From positions 1-64,000 of the forward strand of contig CAJYPK010000061.1 in NCBI GenBank assembly GCA_913776615.1: a stretch of 64,000 nucleotides of DNA. Direction: 5' to 3'. The translations under genes were made by a program, and so were the position numbers. Below, one piece after another: positions 18,176-26,158 of this stretch. The number at the start of each line of letters is the position of its first letter. The stretch's first letter is position 1. Source of the stretch: an uncultured Hymenobacter sp. Its GTDB lineage: Bacteria; Bacteroidota; Bacteroidia; Cytophagales; Hymenobacteraceae. Under the pieces are notes generated by a model. That model made no database searches. It worked only from the letters and a program-made list of their open reading frames with translations, and was not told the origin of the DNA.

Positions 18176-20611
18176 TTATTGATTGTTAAATACCAGCTCA
18201 ACGGCAGCCCCATCGAAGAGAGGAGGAACATTCCGGGCCAGCAACTCCTGCTTGTCATAGATAACGTTGAGTTTGCCAAACTGCATCATTGCTGTGTCAA
18301 TCAAATACATACCTATGCCAATGCCATTCTCTTTACGGCTGAAAAATGGCTTAACGAGGTCCTCTACCTTATCCTTGAATCCCGTGCCATTATCGACCAC
18401 CAGCAACGAGATATCAGTCCCTCTTCGCTGAGCAGAGATAAAAATACCTTTTTCTTCTCTGTTAACAGCTTCCAGCCAGTAGATGCTGTTGTCAATAAGA
18501 TTCATAAGCATAGTGAGCAACAGCCGTTTTTCAGCTTTAATCTCTTCTGCCTGCGGGTCCACATCAACGGTAAGTTTAATGTTTCTGAGCCGCATTTTAA
18601 GGTTATAGTTCTTCGCTGCCTGCTCAATGGTTTCTTTTACAGAGAGCGGCTTAACACCGCCCTTCTTCATAATAGACAGAATGCCATTGACGTAGTCATC
18701 CAGCTCGGCTACTTGGTCCCGCATCCTTGCGACATCAAGTGGCGATTCGCTGACGCTCGTCTGCATCCGGGGAACGAGCTTCTCGATTTCATGTATAGCA
18801 AAGGAGGCGGTCATTCCTACCCCGGCAGGAATCAACAGTGAATTACGGTCCTGTTCATAACGGGCCTCAATTCTGCCAGCCTCAAGCAATAGCCTTTCCT
18901 TGGTTTTGCTATCCGGAATCTCGGCATCATTTACAAGCTGGCGGAATCCGGCGATATTTCCTTCAAATGTTTCAGGTGTCCCCCGATGATTGAATGCCAG
19001 CCACAGTCTCCGGTCAGCTGACCTTTCCGCTTTGAAATCAGTCAGGATAAAATCAAGCGATAATTCCAGCCTTTCAAAAGCAGTATTGAGGATGAAGCCT
19101 TCCCGATTCGTTTTCTCAATCAACGAGCCGGATGTTGCCGGGTCCAGATAGACGAACCCTATTACCTGGTTATTGGAAAACCAATCCTTATTTTGAACAC
19201 GCTTGAGGTCAAGCCCCAGCCAGTCATTTCCCGGGTCGCCATAATCGTACACACGCAGGTCACCCTTAAACATTTTGACGCCTGCGTGCTCCCGTAGAAG
19301 ATTCTTAATCAGCGTATAGTCGGACATTGTATCCCTGAGCGACTCGGAATCCAAGTCGTAGGAATACAATTCGAGCATCAACGTGCCAAAAGGAGCTGGT
19401 TCAGCAAGGAAGGCATCAACAGCTGCATCAACATCAGAAGCTGCAACCTCCTTTCTTTTAGTATAATACGATTGGACGAAAGGGCGTATTTCATTCCTGA
19501 TATTTCGTTGGTGTTTACTGCTGGCTTCAGGTGATGAAGCATCAATCACGCGTTTACCAAGGCTGGGATTATTTTTAAGCTCGAACCTGTATTCAAATGT
19601 CAGATTGTAATCAGAGTCCAGCAACGCTGTTAATTTATACGGAGCTGCTTTGAGAATCTCTGCTACATCGGGCAAGGAGTCAAGCCAATTATTGTTAAAA
19701 TTCAGGTCGATTCGAAATTTGTCCGAGTCATTCTTCGGAGAAAGCATCGAGAGAGTGTTCCTTTTCAGCTGGCGGGCCATACCCCGCGTCCAGCTCTCTT
19801 TCAGTTCCTGTAATTCGATATAGGTGCCTGATGCTTCTTTAAAAAAGAAGTTCTCCGGGTCTGTTTCCTTGGTCCAGAGAATACCTACATCCTGCAAATA
19901 TTTTTGCTGCGAAAATGCTCGCCAATCTATTTCTACGTGTAATTCGTAATCCAGTAATTTGCCCTGTTCTACAGAAAAAGGTCTAGTAATGAGGTTGATG
20001 CGGCTACTGAGTTTATGAACGGCAAAGCGTCCGACACCTTTTTCGCCCATTGGTATCCGACCATACATCGGGCTGTGTTTGATAATCCTAGTGCCATCCG
20101 CCCTGAGTGGTTTCCGGAAGTCGGAGCCTGGTTCAAACCAGACATTTTCGAGTACTTCCTCCGTTATACCAGTTCCATCGTCCTGAATCCTGATTGTAGC
20201 GTTTGCCGGGTCTTCAACGTTTTCAAAATCAACACTTACTATTCTTGCATCAGCATCGTAACTGTTTTTAATCAGCTCATAAATTGCCATTACCGGGCTT
20301 TTAATCAACTCCTCTCCAAGTAGAATTAATATATTTGCTTTAGGTCTGAAGTATATCTGGTTTGCGTCTTCCCCTGTAAAATCATGGTTCTGAGCTAGGT
20401 TTTCAAAATCTGACTCTGAATCGGCATCTTCTGAATAGCTGAAGGATTTTTCTTCCAGAATGGTATCGTTTTCTGCTACAGATATCAGTATTGCTTTGCT
20501 ACCATCCATTTCCTTGCGGAACTCTGCCATGGGGAACCGTTTACGGGCTTCTTTAAGGTAATCAGCAAGCGGAGTATTGATAAGTGACTGGATAGCAGAA
20601 ATATTTGACAT
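18176..20611 (-). CDS. Double-GHKL sensor kinase-like protein
   Basis: An 811-aa protein with two ATP-binding folds. Residues 1-85 form a small N-domain also found as a separate gene at 21351. Next is an Hsp90/MORC-type GHKL module (YELIKNSYDADA, IQDDGTGI, MGEKGVGRFAVHKL). A long central region follows, and then a histidine-kinase half with candidate phospho-His607 in SFAIHEIEKLV, N-box MLMNLIDNSIYWLE, G1 VVDNGTGF and G2 GIGIGMYL. There are no membrane helices, so it senses something cytoplasmic. Eleven bases separate it from the receiver gene. I infer that the Hsp90-like half is a sensor or switch that gates autophosphorylation in a defence signalling cassette. Confidence 0.88.
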   Translation of the reverse strand: MSNISAIQSLINTPLADYLKEARKRFPMAEFRKEMDGSKAILISVAENDTILEEKSFSYSEDADSESDFENLAQNHDFTGEDANQIYFRPKANILILLGEELIKSPVMAIYELIKNSYDADARIVSVDFENVEDPANATIRIQDDGTGITEEVLENVWFEPGSDFRKPLRADGTRIIKHSPMYGRIPMGEKGVGRFAVHKLSSRINLITRPFSVEQGKLLDYELHVEIDWRAFSQQKYLQDVGILWTKETDPENFFFKEASGTYIELQELKESWTRGMARQLKRNTLSMLSPKNDSDKFRIDLNFNNNWLDSLPDVAEILKAAPYKLTALLDSDYNLTFEYRFELKNNPSLGKRVIDASSPEASSKHQRNIRNEIRPFVQSYYTKRKEVAASDVDAAVDAFLAEPAPFGTLMLELYSYDLDSESLRDTMSDYTLIKNLLREHAGVKMFKGDLRVYDYGDPGNDWLGLDLKRVQNKDWFSNNQVIGFVYLDPATSGSLIEKTNREGFILNTAFERLELSLDFILTDFKAERSADRRLWLAFNHRGTPETFEGNIAGFRQLVNDAEIPDSKTKERLLLEAGRIEARYEQDRNSLLIPAGVGMTASFAIHEIEKLVPRMQTSVSESPLDVARMRDQVAELDDYVNGILSIMKKGGVKPLSVKETIEQAAKNYNLKMRLRNIKLTVDVDPQAEEIKAEKRLLLTMLMNLIDNSIYWLEAVNREEKGIFISAQRRGTDISLLVVDNGTGFKDKVEDLVKPFFSRKENGIGIGMYLIDTAMMQFGKLNVIYDKQELLARNVPPLFDGAAVELVFNNQ

Positions 20612-20744
20612 GATACCAGGGCTTTTTATTTTGGCAAGGGCGAATGTAAGCCTGGGTTACAGCAGGCGAAATTGCTGGAAATGCTAATAGGTGAATGCTA
20701 TACGAAGCTGCTGCGCTGAGCAGGGCAGAACTGATTCATTGCTT

Positions 20745-21323
20745 CTAAGCCTGACTTTTTAGATACTCATTGGCATCATCCATTCCCGAACGCTTCATGC
20801 GACGGTGCTGTGTATGAAACTCACGAATAAGCCAGCAGACATACACTTCCGCTACGCTTTTTATAAAAAGCTCACGTGGGGAAATTTCAGTTTCGAACGG
20901 CTCTTCCGGCTCGGCGTTTTCATCAGTTTGCTCATCTTCACCGTCCGGCTCGTAAAACATCTCCAGCTTGTCACATCGCTTTTTGACTTGTTCATTGCTG
21001 AATGAGAAGTCTAATTCGAATTTATGGGCGAAGTCATTGCGAATCGCTCGTAACCGGTTGCATTCGGCATATTCATCTGCCGCAATCAGACCGGTTGCCA
21101 TTGCGAGGTTCAATCTGTTCGCAAACGAGCTAACGGGCCCACTAAGCAGTTGTTTTGTCTGCGGGCAGGGGACGAATAAGTGATGAAGCAACTCTAGTAG
21201 ACGCTGGTCAAGCATGCTAACGCCCAGAATAGCTACCCCACGGTCACTTTCCGTTTCCAGTTCTTGGAGAACTGCATGCAGATTACCTACCCGGTTCGGG
21301 ACCCCTTCCAAATGTTCTTCCAT
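20745..21323 (-). CDS. MltR/HEPN-like helical protein
   Basis: A 192-aa mostly helical protein. PVSSFANRLNLAMATGLI followed by CNRLRAIRNDFAHKF resembles the MltR fold, and Arg95-x4-His100 (RNDFAH) also fits the Rx4-6H motif of HEPN proteins. MltR relatives are regulators; HEPN proteins are often RNases or toxins. An acidic linker (about 125-150) precedes a C-terminal helical segment. Its place second in the minus-strand defence operon, between the small N-domain gene and the kinase, suggests a subunit or toxin-like effector. The HEPN reading is tentative. Confidence 0.6.
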   Translation of the reverse strand: MEEHLEGVPNRVGNLHAVLQELETESDRGVAILGVSMLDQRLLELLHHLFVPCPQTKQLLSGPVSSFANRLNLAMATGLIAADEYAECNRLRAIRNDFAHKFELDFSFSNEQVKKRCDKLEMFYEPDGEDEQTDENAEPEEPFETEISPRELFIKSVAEVYVCWLIREFHTQHRRMKRSGMDDANEYLKSQA

Positions 21324-21350
21324 AACTGAGCTGGTGCTGTAGTAACCGGT

Positions 21351-21608
21351 CTAAGCAAAATCCAGATAGAAAACCAGGTTTTCCAAGTCTTCGTCAAGCT
21401 TAGACTGGTTGGCATAGAAGAAGGACTCTTCTTCCAGAATCACATCATCTTTACAAATGGTCAGCAGCAATGTCGGGCCCTCACCACGCCCACTGTCCCG
21501 CTTTTTCTCCTTATAAAACTCAGCATCCGGATACTTTGTGCTGATTGTCGACACGTACTCGGTAAGGCTTTGATTAGTAAGTATTGGGATATTGATGGTG
21601 TTCTGCAT
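21351..21608 (-). CDS. Free-standing copy of the kinase N-domain
   Basis: An 85-aa protein alignable by eye with residues 1-80 of the kinase at 18176. Shared elements are L-x2-Y (LTEYV / LADYL), PDAEFYKEKK / PMAEFRKEMD, a beta strand then DVILEEESFFYA / DTILEEKSFSYS, and DLENLVFYLDF / DFENLAQNHDF. First gene of the five-gene operon, 27 bp upstream of the MltR-like gene. A short inverted repeat (CCTGA-gact-TCAGG, 21635-21648) lies about 27 bp before its start and may be an operator. It may be a competitor, adaptor or antitoxin-like partner for the kinase. Function unknown. Confidence 0.65.
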   Translation of the reverse strand: MQNTINIPILTNQSLTEYVSTISTKYPDAEFYKEKKRDSGRGEGPTLLLTICKDDVILEEESFFYANQSKLDEDLENLVFYLDFA

Positions 21609-21807
21609 GGTGAATTCCTGAGTATTAGCTAAAACCTGAGACTTCAGGCGGCGCAGTATATTAACGCATCGTTCAGCTGGAAGTATCGGTCAACTATCGC
21701 ATCCATTCTTTGCCTGTTCTGATTCTCAATGGTCCGATAGGACTGGCCTTTCACGAATGTAATAGTAATGAATGATACCCAAAGTGAGTGGGCGGAGTAA
21801 CTCCGTA

Positions 21808-22815
21808 TTACAACCCCAGCGAGTGCGCCGCATTATAGGCAATGATGTCATCAAGCCGGGAATAGCGGCTAATCATGGCATCGGTTTTCTGCTTCGTCTG
21901 GTTTTTGATAAACTCATTCGACTGCCCATTGAGCTTAGCCGTGGTGATGAAGGAGGCCCGTAGAGAATGAGCCGAATACTTCTCGCCCAGGTGCTCCTTC
22001 ACCAGCAGGTTCACGCGCCGGTCTGACAGCCGGCGACGTGACGGCGTGCCCGCTTCGCCGGTTTTGCCCCGCGAGAGGGATACGAACACCGGCCCCTCGG
22101 TACGCCCGCCTAATAGTTCTACCCAGGCCTTATAGGCACGAATCGGGCAGAACAGCGGATTAGAAGCGTAGAAAACTGCTTTTTGCTCTAATTCGCCAGT
22201 TTGGTTGGTTTTACTTTTCGGCAGGCTCAGGATGAGGGCCGCGTCGGTCAGTTCGATATGCTCTAGGTCCAGGCCCACCAGCTCGGAGCGGCGGAAGGCG
22301 CCGGTAAAGCCTATTAATAGGAGTGCGCGCGCGCGTACACCTTCGGGCCTGGTTAAGTCAAGCTCGCTGATGCATTTTTTGAGGTGGGCCACCGAAAAAG
22401 CCGGGGCCTGCTTCTGCTTTTTGCCCACGGCGCGGGCTACGCCCTTGCGCAGCACATCTAGGGCCGGCGCGCTGATGGCCGAAGGCAGCCCGAGCAACTG
22501 GTGATTTTTTTCGATGGCAGCCAAGTGCCGGTTGATGGTGGCCAGCTTGCGCGGGATGTCGGCCAGGTGCGCCACGTAGCTGGCGAGCGTGGCCACGGCG
22601 GCCGGCCAAGGCGTGAACTCGTGCGCGGCACAGAAGGCTTCATAACTGCGCAGGTCGGCCGAGTACGCCAGGCGCGTGTTGTCCGCACCTTCGAGGCCAA
22701 GGGTCAGGTAACGCCCGACGTTGGGCGCTACTTGGCCGGCCAGGTCGTTGGCCAGGGCCAGCGCCGGCAGGTCGCCGGTCACGGCCGGCAGGTTCTTTTT
22801 TCCCTTTTGTGCCAT
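21808..22815 (-). CDS. Tyrosine recombinase / site-specific integrase
   Basis: A 335-aa phage-integrase-family protein. A SAM-like core-binding domain occupies about 45-130, and the catalytic domain follows with Arg175 (TGAFRRSEL), Lys about 202, His283-x2-Arg286 (AHSLRASF) and Tyr318 (ISRYSRLD). It cuts and rejoins DNA through the Tyr and may integrate, excise or resolve the element or move the adjacent island. Base composition is GC-rich like the backbone, whereas the defence genes beginning about 200 bp away are not. No paired att site was found by eye. A perfect palindrome lies 6 bp upstream of its start codon. Confidence 0.93.
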   Translation of the reverse strand: MAQKGKKNLPAVTGDLPALALANDLAGQVAPNVGRYLTLGLEGADNTRLAYSADLRSYEAFCAAHEFTPWPAAVATLASYVAHLADIPRKLATINRHLAAIEKNHQLLGLPSAISAPALDVLRKGVARAVGKKQKQAPAFSVAHLKKCISELDLTRPEGVRARALLLIGFTGAFRRSELVGLDLEHIELTDAALILSLPKSKTNQTGELEQKAVFYASNPLFCPIRAYKAWVELLGGRTEGPVFVSLSRGKTGEAGTPSRRRLSDRRVNLLVKEHLGEKYSAHSLRASFITTAKLNGQSNEFIKNQTKQKTDAMISRYSRLDDIIAYNAAHSLGL

Positions 22816-22821
22816 CTATGC

Positions 22822-22837
22822 TTTTGCAATTGCAAAA
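22822..22837. repeat. 16-bp perfect palindrome upstream of integrase
   Basis: TTTTGCAATTGCAAAA begins six bases upstream of the recombinase start codon. Its position suggests an operator or a recombinase-binding site. Most of the same string (16 bases, TTTGCAATTGCAAAAA) also occurs inside the relaxase gene near 58432, which may be chance. Confidence 0.4.
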
Positions 22838-22870
22838 ATTGGGACTGCAAGTGTGGTCCAAATGTACGCA

Positions 22871-22911
22871 AAACTTAGGTCCGATAAGGAAGGATTATGG
22901 TACCTAAGTTT
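22871..22911. repeat. Inverted repeat between integrase and FRG gene
   Basis: Perfect 10-bp arms AAACTTAGGT and ACCTAAGTTT separated by 21 bases. It sits in the divergent intergenic region, about 55 bp from the integrase start and 95 bp from the FRG start. It could be an operator for a dimeric regulator or a recombination-related site; the 21-bp spacer is too long for a simple Xer-type core. Confidence 0.4.
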
Positions 22912-23005
22912 ATAGAAAACAATCAACGAGCGTTTAAATGTTGAGCGAGGTAGCTTGGTCATTACCTTGAACTACCACCTCGTTTTAGCAACCATCCCCA
23001 CGAGT

Positions 23006-24340
23006 ATGTCAACTGATAAAGCTGCTGAACAACGCTTGCTCGATGAAAAAGTACAGTTGTTCAAAGAGTGGTTTGAAAGCCCGGATTTTGATGTGCGCCG
23101 GCTGCCGTTTCGAGAAGCCTACGAGGACCTGAGAAAAGTCAGGCCCAAGCGGGATGGGAGCGGTGAGGTAGACCCTGCTACGGTAACGGGTGAAGTACGC
23201 GCGCTGCTGAACGCCTACTACGCCTCGCATCTAACGCCTCCCTCGATGTACGACGAGGCCATGTCGGTGTATCAGTCCTTTGTGCAGAAGCGCACATTCT
23301 TTCGGCAGCGCACCATCGACACGGTGGAAGAGTTAGACGAGCTAATCAGCCGCTACGGGGCGAAAACGAACCACCTGTTTCGCGGTGTTCACGACGCAGG
23401 CTTCATGCTGTATAGCTCGCTCCAGCGCACCTGGAAGCTCAAAGGCTGGTTCAAGCGGCCGATTGACTACCCGCAGTTTGTTGCCCGGCTGGTGGCCAAC
23501 GCCCGCCTGTATTGCGGGGGCCTCCTGGCAAACTACATTGATGCCAATGGCGGGGATTACAACAACGACGTCAGCGTGCTGAGTATTTTGCAGCACTACG
23601 GCTGCCCGACGCCCATTCTCGACTGGACCTATAACTTCCGGGTGGCTCTCTTCTTCGCCGCGTACGGAGTTTCATCCCCTTTCCCGCGTTCCAACCGGGA
23701 AATTGACTGCTACCTGAGCGTGTACTATATCAAGGAAAAGTGGTTTGCCCCCAACAGCTTGCGTACCATTCTCGAAACCAGTCTGAAGGGCAATATTGAG
23801 TTGATTCGGCCTGCCGTGCTCGAAAAGCTTGAAAGGGACCTAGCGCAGAATCCGGATTTTGCGGCCATTCCCGCCGAGTCGATTGAACGGTTCCGGCACG
23901 ATGACGCCGCCATCATCCGGGCGGCGCTCGGCTCCTACCACCTAGCCGGCCTGACCAACCACTTGTGTCAGATGGAATTTCTGTCGCGCATTCCCGCCTC
24001 CTATTTCTCGGACCGCGATGAAGAGTACGTGCCCATCGGCCTGCAAAACAGCCCCAACGTCACCAATCAGCAAGGCGTGTTCACTTGGAACAATTCGCCG
24101 GCCAACCCCATGGAGCACACCGTGCGGGCAATGGTGCTGGAAGAGAATCCCGACACGGTCAATCATTACTATGCCAAATGCTTTAACATTAACAAGCAAC
24201 TGATTCCGCACCTCTTCGCCCGGTTGGCGGAAGCTGGTATTACACCGGATTTTATTTACCCCGAGCAGGACCAAGCCTACCTGCGCAATTTAGTGTGGCA
24301 GGTTTTTGAAAACACTGTGGCGGAGTTTGACCAAGCGTGA
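23006..24340 (+). CDS. FRG-domain protein
   Basis: A 444-aa protein. The FRG signature is clear: HLFRGVHDAGFMLYSSLQR about 105-125, then SILQHYGCPTPILDWTYNF and RVALFFAAYG about 195-225. FRG proteins occur in mobile and defence-associated loci of bacteria and phages; biochemical activity is not established here. The ATG at 23006 is preferred to an upstream in-frame TTG at 22955. It is divergent from the integrase and GC-rich like the backbone, so it probably belongs to the element rather than to the lower-GC island. Confidence 0.88.
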   Translation: MSTDKAAEQRLLDEKVQLFKEWFESPDFDVRRLPFREAYEDLRKVRPKRDGSGEVDPATVTGEVRALLNAYYASHLTPPSMYDEAMSVYQSFVQKRTFFRQRTIDTVEELDELISRYGAKTNHLFRGVHDAGFMLYSSLQRTWKLKGWFKRPIDYPQFVARLVANARLYCGGLLANYIDANGGDYNNDVSVLSILQHYGCPTPILDWTYNFRVALFFAAYGVSSPFPRSNREIDCYLSVYYIKEKWFAPNSLRTILETSLKGNIELIRPAVLEKLERDLAQNPDFAAIPAESIERFRHDDAAIIRAALGSYHLAGLTNHLCQMEFLSRIPASYFSDRDEEYVPIGLQNSPNVTNQQGVFTWNNSPANPMEHTVRAMVLEENPDTVNHYYAKCFNINKQLIPHLFARLAEAGITPDFIYPEQDQAYLRNLVWQVFENTVAEFDQA

Positions 24341-24478
24341 TAACAGTCGGCTGGCCGGTTGACGGGCGGCTAGATTCCCAGTTGCGACTTTTGGGGAAAC
24401 CCTCGTCATTCCGGTGTACCACGCCGGTACGGCATTGTTTCACCCTAGCGCCCTCGTTTGTTACGGACAACGAACCCG

Positions 24479-24577
24479 ATGATTACTGCGACGCAGCACC
24501 TGAATGAGTTTAAAACGGCCGGGCTGGTTGAAGGTGCCGGCCAGCGCAAGGCCGTCAGGAATTTGGCACAGTGCTGA
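24479..24577 (+). pseudogene. Remnant of an ArsR-family regulator
   Basis: The short frame reads ATQHLNEFKTAGLVEGAG, matching the recognition-helix region of ArsR proteins (compare VSQHLQELKALDLIRG in the intact arsR at 29137). It then continues for a dozen residues and stops. No upstream half is visible, so this looks like a decayed fragment. It lies past the 3' end of the ars operon, on the opposite strand, and may be the footprint of an earlier ars arrangement or recombination. Confidence 0.4.
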
Positions 24578-24598
24578 GCAAGCTGCTTTCCGCCACGG

Positions 24599-25696
24599 CT
24601 ACTGCCCCACCAGCGTAAGGGCGGCCGGGGCCAGAAATGCCTTGATTTCCTCCACCGTCGCCCTTGCCGAGCGGCCCACGCCAATCAGCGTGGCGGAGGA
24701 AAAGCCCGTCCAGCTGCCGTAGCCCACCAGCCACAGGCCCGGCAATTCGGTAGCGCGGGTGCCCGTCGTGGCCACGCGCCCATCGGGCTGCACCACGCCC
24801 AAACCCGCCAGAAACGAGAGAGCTGGCCGGAAGCCCGTGCACCAGATAACCGCGCCCACGGCCTCTGCGCGGCCATCGGCCCAGACCACGCCCGTGGGGG
24901 TGAAGCGCGAAAAGGGCCGCACGCTGCCCAGTGCGCCCCGGTCGCGAGCTTCTTTTACCGAGCCCACCATCACCACGTCGCCGAGTGTGGGCGGCGGAGC
25001 GGTTTGCTGGCCGGCGTGGTAGCGCTGGGTAGCCTGGGTGAACAGCACCCGGCCGTCCACGTCATCGGGAAGGAAGCGGGGCTCTCGTTCCGTCACCCAG
25101 GTGGTGTGCGCCACCCGCGAGACTTCGGCCAGCAGCTGCGCGCCGGAGTTGCCGCCGCCCACCACCAGCACCCGCTGCCCGGCGAAGGGCGCGGCATTTT
25201 GGTAGTGGGCCGAGTGCAGCTGCACGCCGCCGAAATCACGCTGGCCGGGGTACGTGGGCACAAAGGGGCTGCGCCAGCTGCCGGTGGCGCACACCACCGC
25301 CCGGGCCTGCCAGGTGCCGGCATCGGTTTGCACGGCGAAGCCTTCGCCGGACCGGCGCACGGCGGCCACGCGCACGGGCCGCCGCACCGGTAAGGCGTAG
25401 CGTCGCTCATATTGCGTCAAGTAGTCAATGACGGCATCCCGAGTGGGAAAACCATTATCCGCCGGGCGCGGCATAAGCCAGCCGGGCAGCGAGCTGGCAT
25501 CGGCCGGGGAAAACAGCCGCAGCGAAGCCCAGCCGTGGGGCCAAGCCCCGCCGGGCCGGGGCTGGTCGTCTAGCAGCTCGAAGGGGAGGCCGGCGCGCTG
25601 CAGGTAGTAGCCCACGGCCAGCCCGCTCTGGCCGGCCCCAATCACCAGCACCTCGGTGGTAAAATTGGTGGGAGTAGGCAGCGGGGCGGGTTGCAC
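24599..25696 (-). CDS. FAD-dependent oxidoreductase / flavin monooxygenase-like (ArsO-like)
   Basis: About 365 aa from a GTG start 5 bp after arsC. A Rossmann FAD motif GAGQSGLAVGYYL lies near the N-terminus, and a second dinucleotide motif VVGGGNSGAQLL is near 175, followed by ATGSWRSPF-type and GYGSWTGFSSATLIG segments found in YczJ/ArsO-type NAD(P)/FAD oxidoreductases. Enzymes of this type recur at the end of ars operons and are proposed to act on organic or inorganic arsenicals; the actual substrate is unknown. Last gene of the operon. A longer frame begins upstream but overlaps arsC and has atypical residues. Confidence 0.85.
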   Translation of the reverse strand: MQPAPLPTPTNFTTEVLVIGAGQSGLAVGYYLQRAGLPFELLDDQPRPGGAWPHGWASLRLFSPADASSLPGWLMPRPADNGFPTRDAVIDYLTQYERRYALPVRRPVRVAAVRRSGEGFAVQTDAGTWQARAVVCATGSWRSPFVPTYPGQRDFGGVQLHSAHYQNAAPFAGQRVLVVGGGNSGAQLLAEVSRVAHTTWVTEREPRFLPDDVDGRVLFTQATQRYHAGQQTAPPPTLGDVVMVGSVKEARDRGALGSVRPFSRFTPTGVVWADGRAEAVGAVIWCTGFRPALSFLAGLGVVQPDGRVATTGTRATELPGLWLVGYGSWTGFSSATLIGVGRSARATVEEIKAFLAPAALTLVGQ

Positions 25697-25701
25697 GGGC
25701 G

Positions 25702-26133
25702 CTAGGCGGTTTGAAATTGGGCCCGCACGAAGTCGTGGGCGTAGGCTTTCACCTGGTCGCGCACACTGCGAAACTGGGCCATGATTTCTTCCTCGCTGCC
25801 GGTGGCTTTGGCCGGGTCGGGGAAGTTGTGGTGCAGCTTCTTGGCCGTGGAGGGGAAAATGGGGCACACCTCGTTGGCGTGGTCGCACACGGTCAGCACG
25901 TAGTCGAACGGCACGGCGGCGTATCCGTCGACGTGGTTGCTGGTGTGGTGGCTGATGTCCACGCCGTCTTCGGCCATCACGCGCACGGCGCGGGGGTTGA
26001 GGCCGTGGACTTCCACGCCAGCGCTGTACACGGCGGCCCGGTCGCCGAGCTCCTGGGCGAGGTAGCCGTGCAGCAACTGGCTGCGGCAGGAATTGCCGGT
26101 GCAGAGCACCAGAACGTTTTTCTTGTCAGACAT
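25702..26133 (-). CDS. arsC: Arsenate reductase, thioredoxin-coupled (LMW-PTP fold)
   Basis: A 143-aa enzyme reducing arsenate to arsenite for export. The P-loop LCTGNSCRSQ contains the nucleophilic Cys and Arg, and two further redox cysteines lie in TVCDHANEVCPIF, giving the three-Cys relay of thioredoxin-dependent ArsC. The start is the ATG of MSDKKNVL; the longer open frame upstream is unlike the family. It lies 25 bp downstream of acr3 in an ars operon. Confidence 0.95.
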   Translation of the reverse strand: MSDKKNVLVLCTGNSCRSQLLHGYLAQELGDRAAVYSAGVEVHGLNPRAVRVMAEDGVDISHHTSNHVDGYAAVPFDYVLTVCDHANEVCPIFPSTAKKLHHNFPDPAKATGSEEEIMAQFRSVRDQVKAYAHDFVRAQFQTA

Positions 26134-26158
26134 GGGAAGGGGAAAAAACTGCGAAGGG

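Noticed and set aside
16464..20611. Assignment of the kinase/receiver/MBL genes to the known Detocs system
   Set aside because: Detocs combines a TPR-bearing kinase, a decoy receiver and a receiver-effector fusion; here the kinase is Hsp90-like, there is one receiver, and the MBL effector is a separate protein.
22955..23005. Upstream TTG start for the FRG gene
   Set aside because: The ATG at 23006 is closer to the conserved domain and the extension has no similarity.
25697..25888. Longer N-terminus for the flavin oxidoreductase
   Set aside because: It would overlap arsC and its residues are typical of out-of-frame GC-rich DNA; the FAD motif begins shortly after the GTG at 25694-25696.
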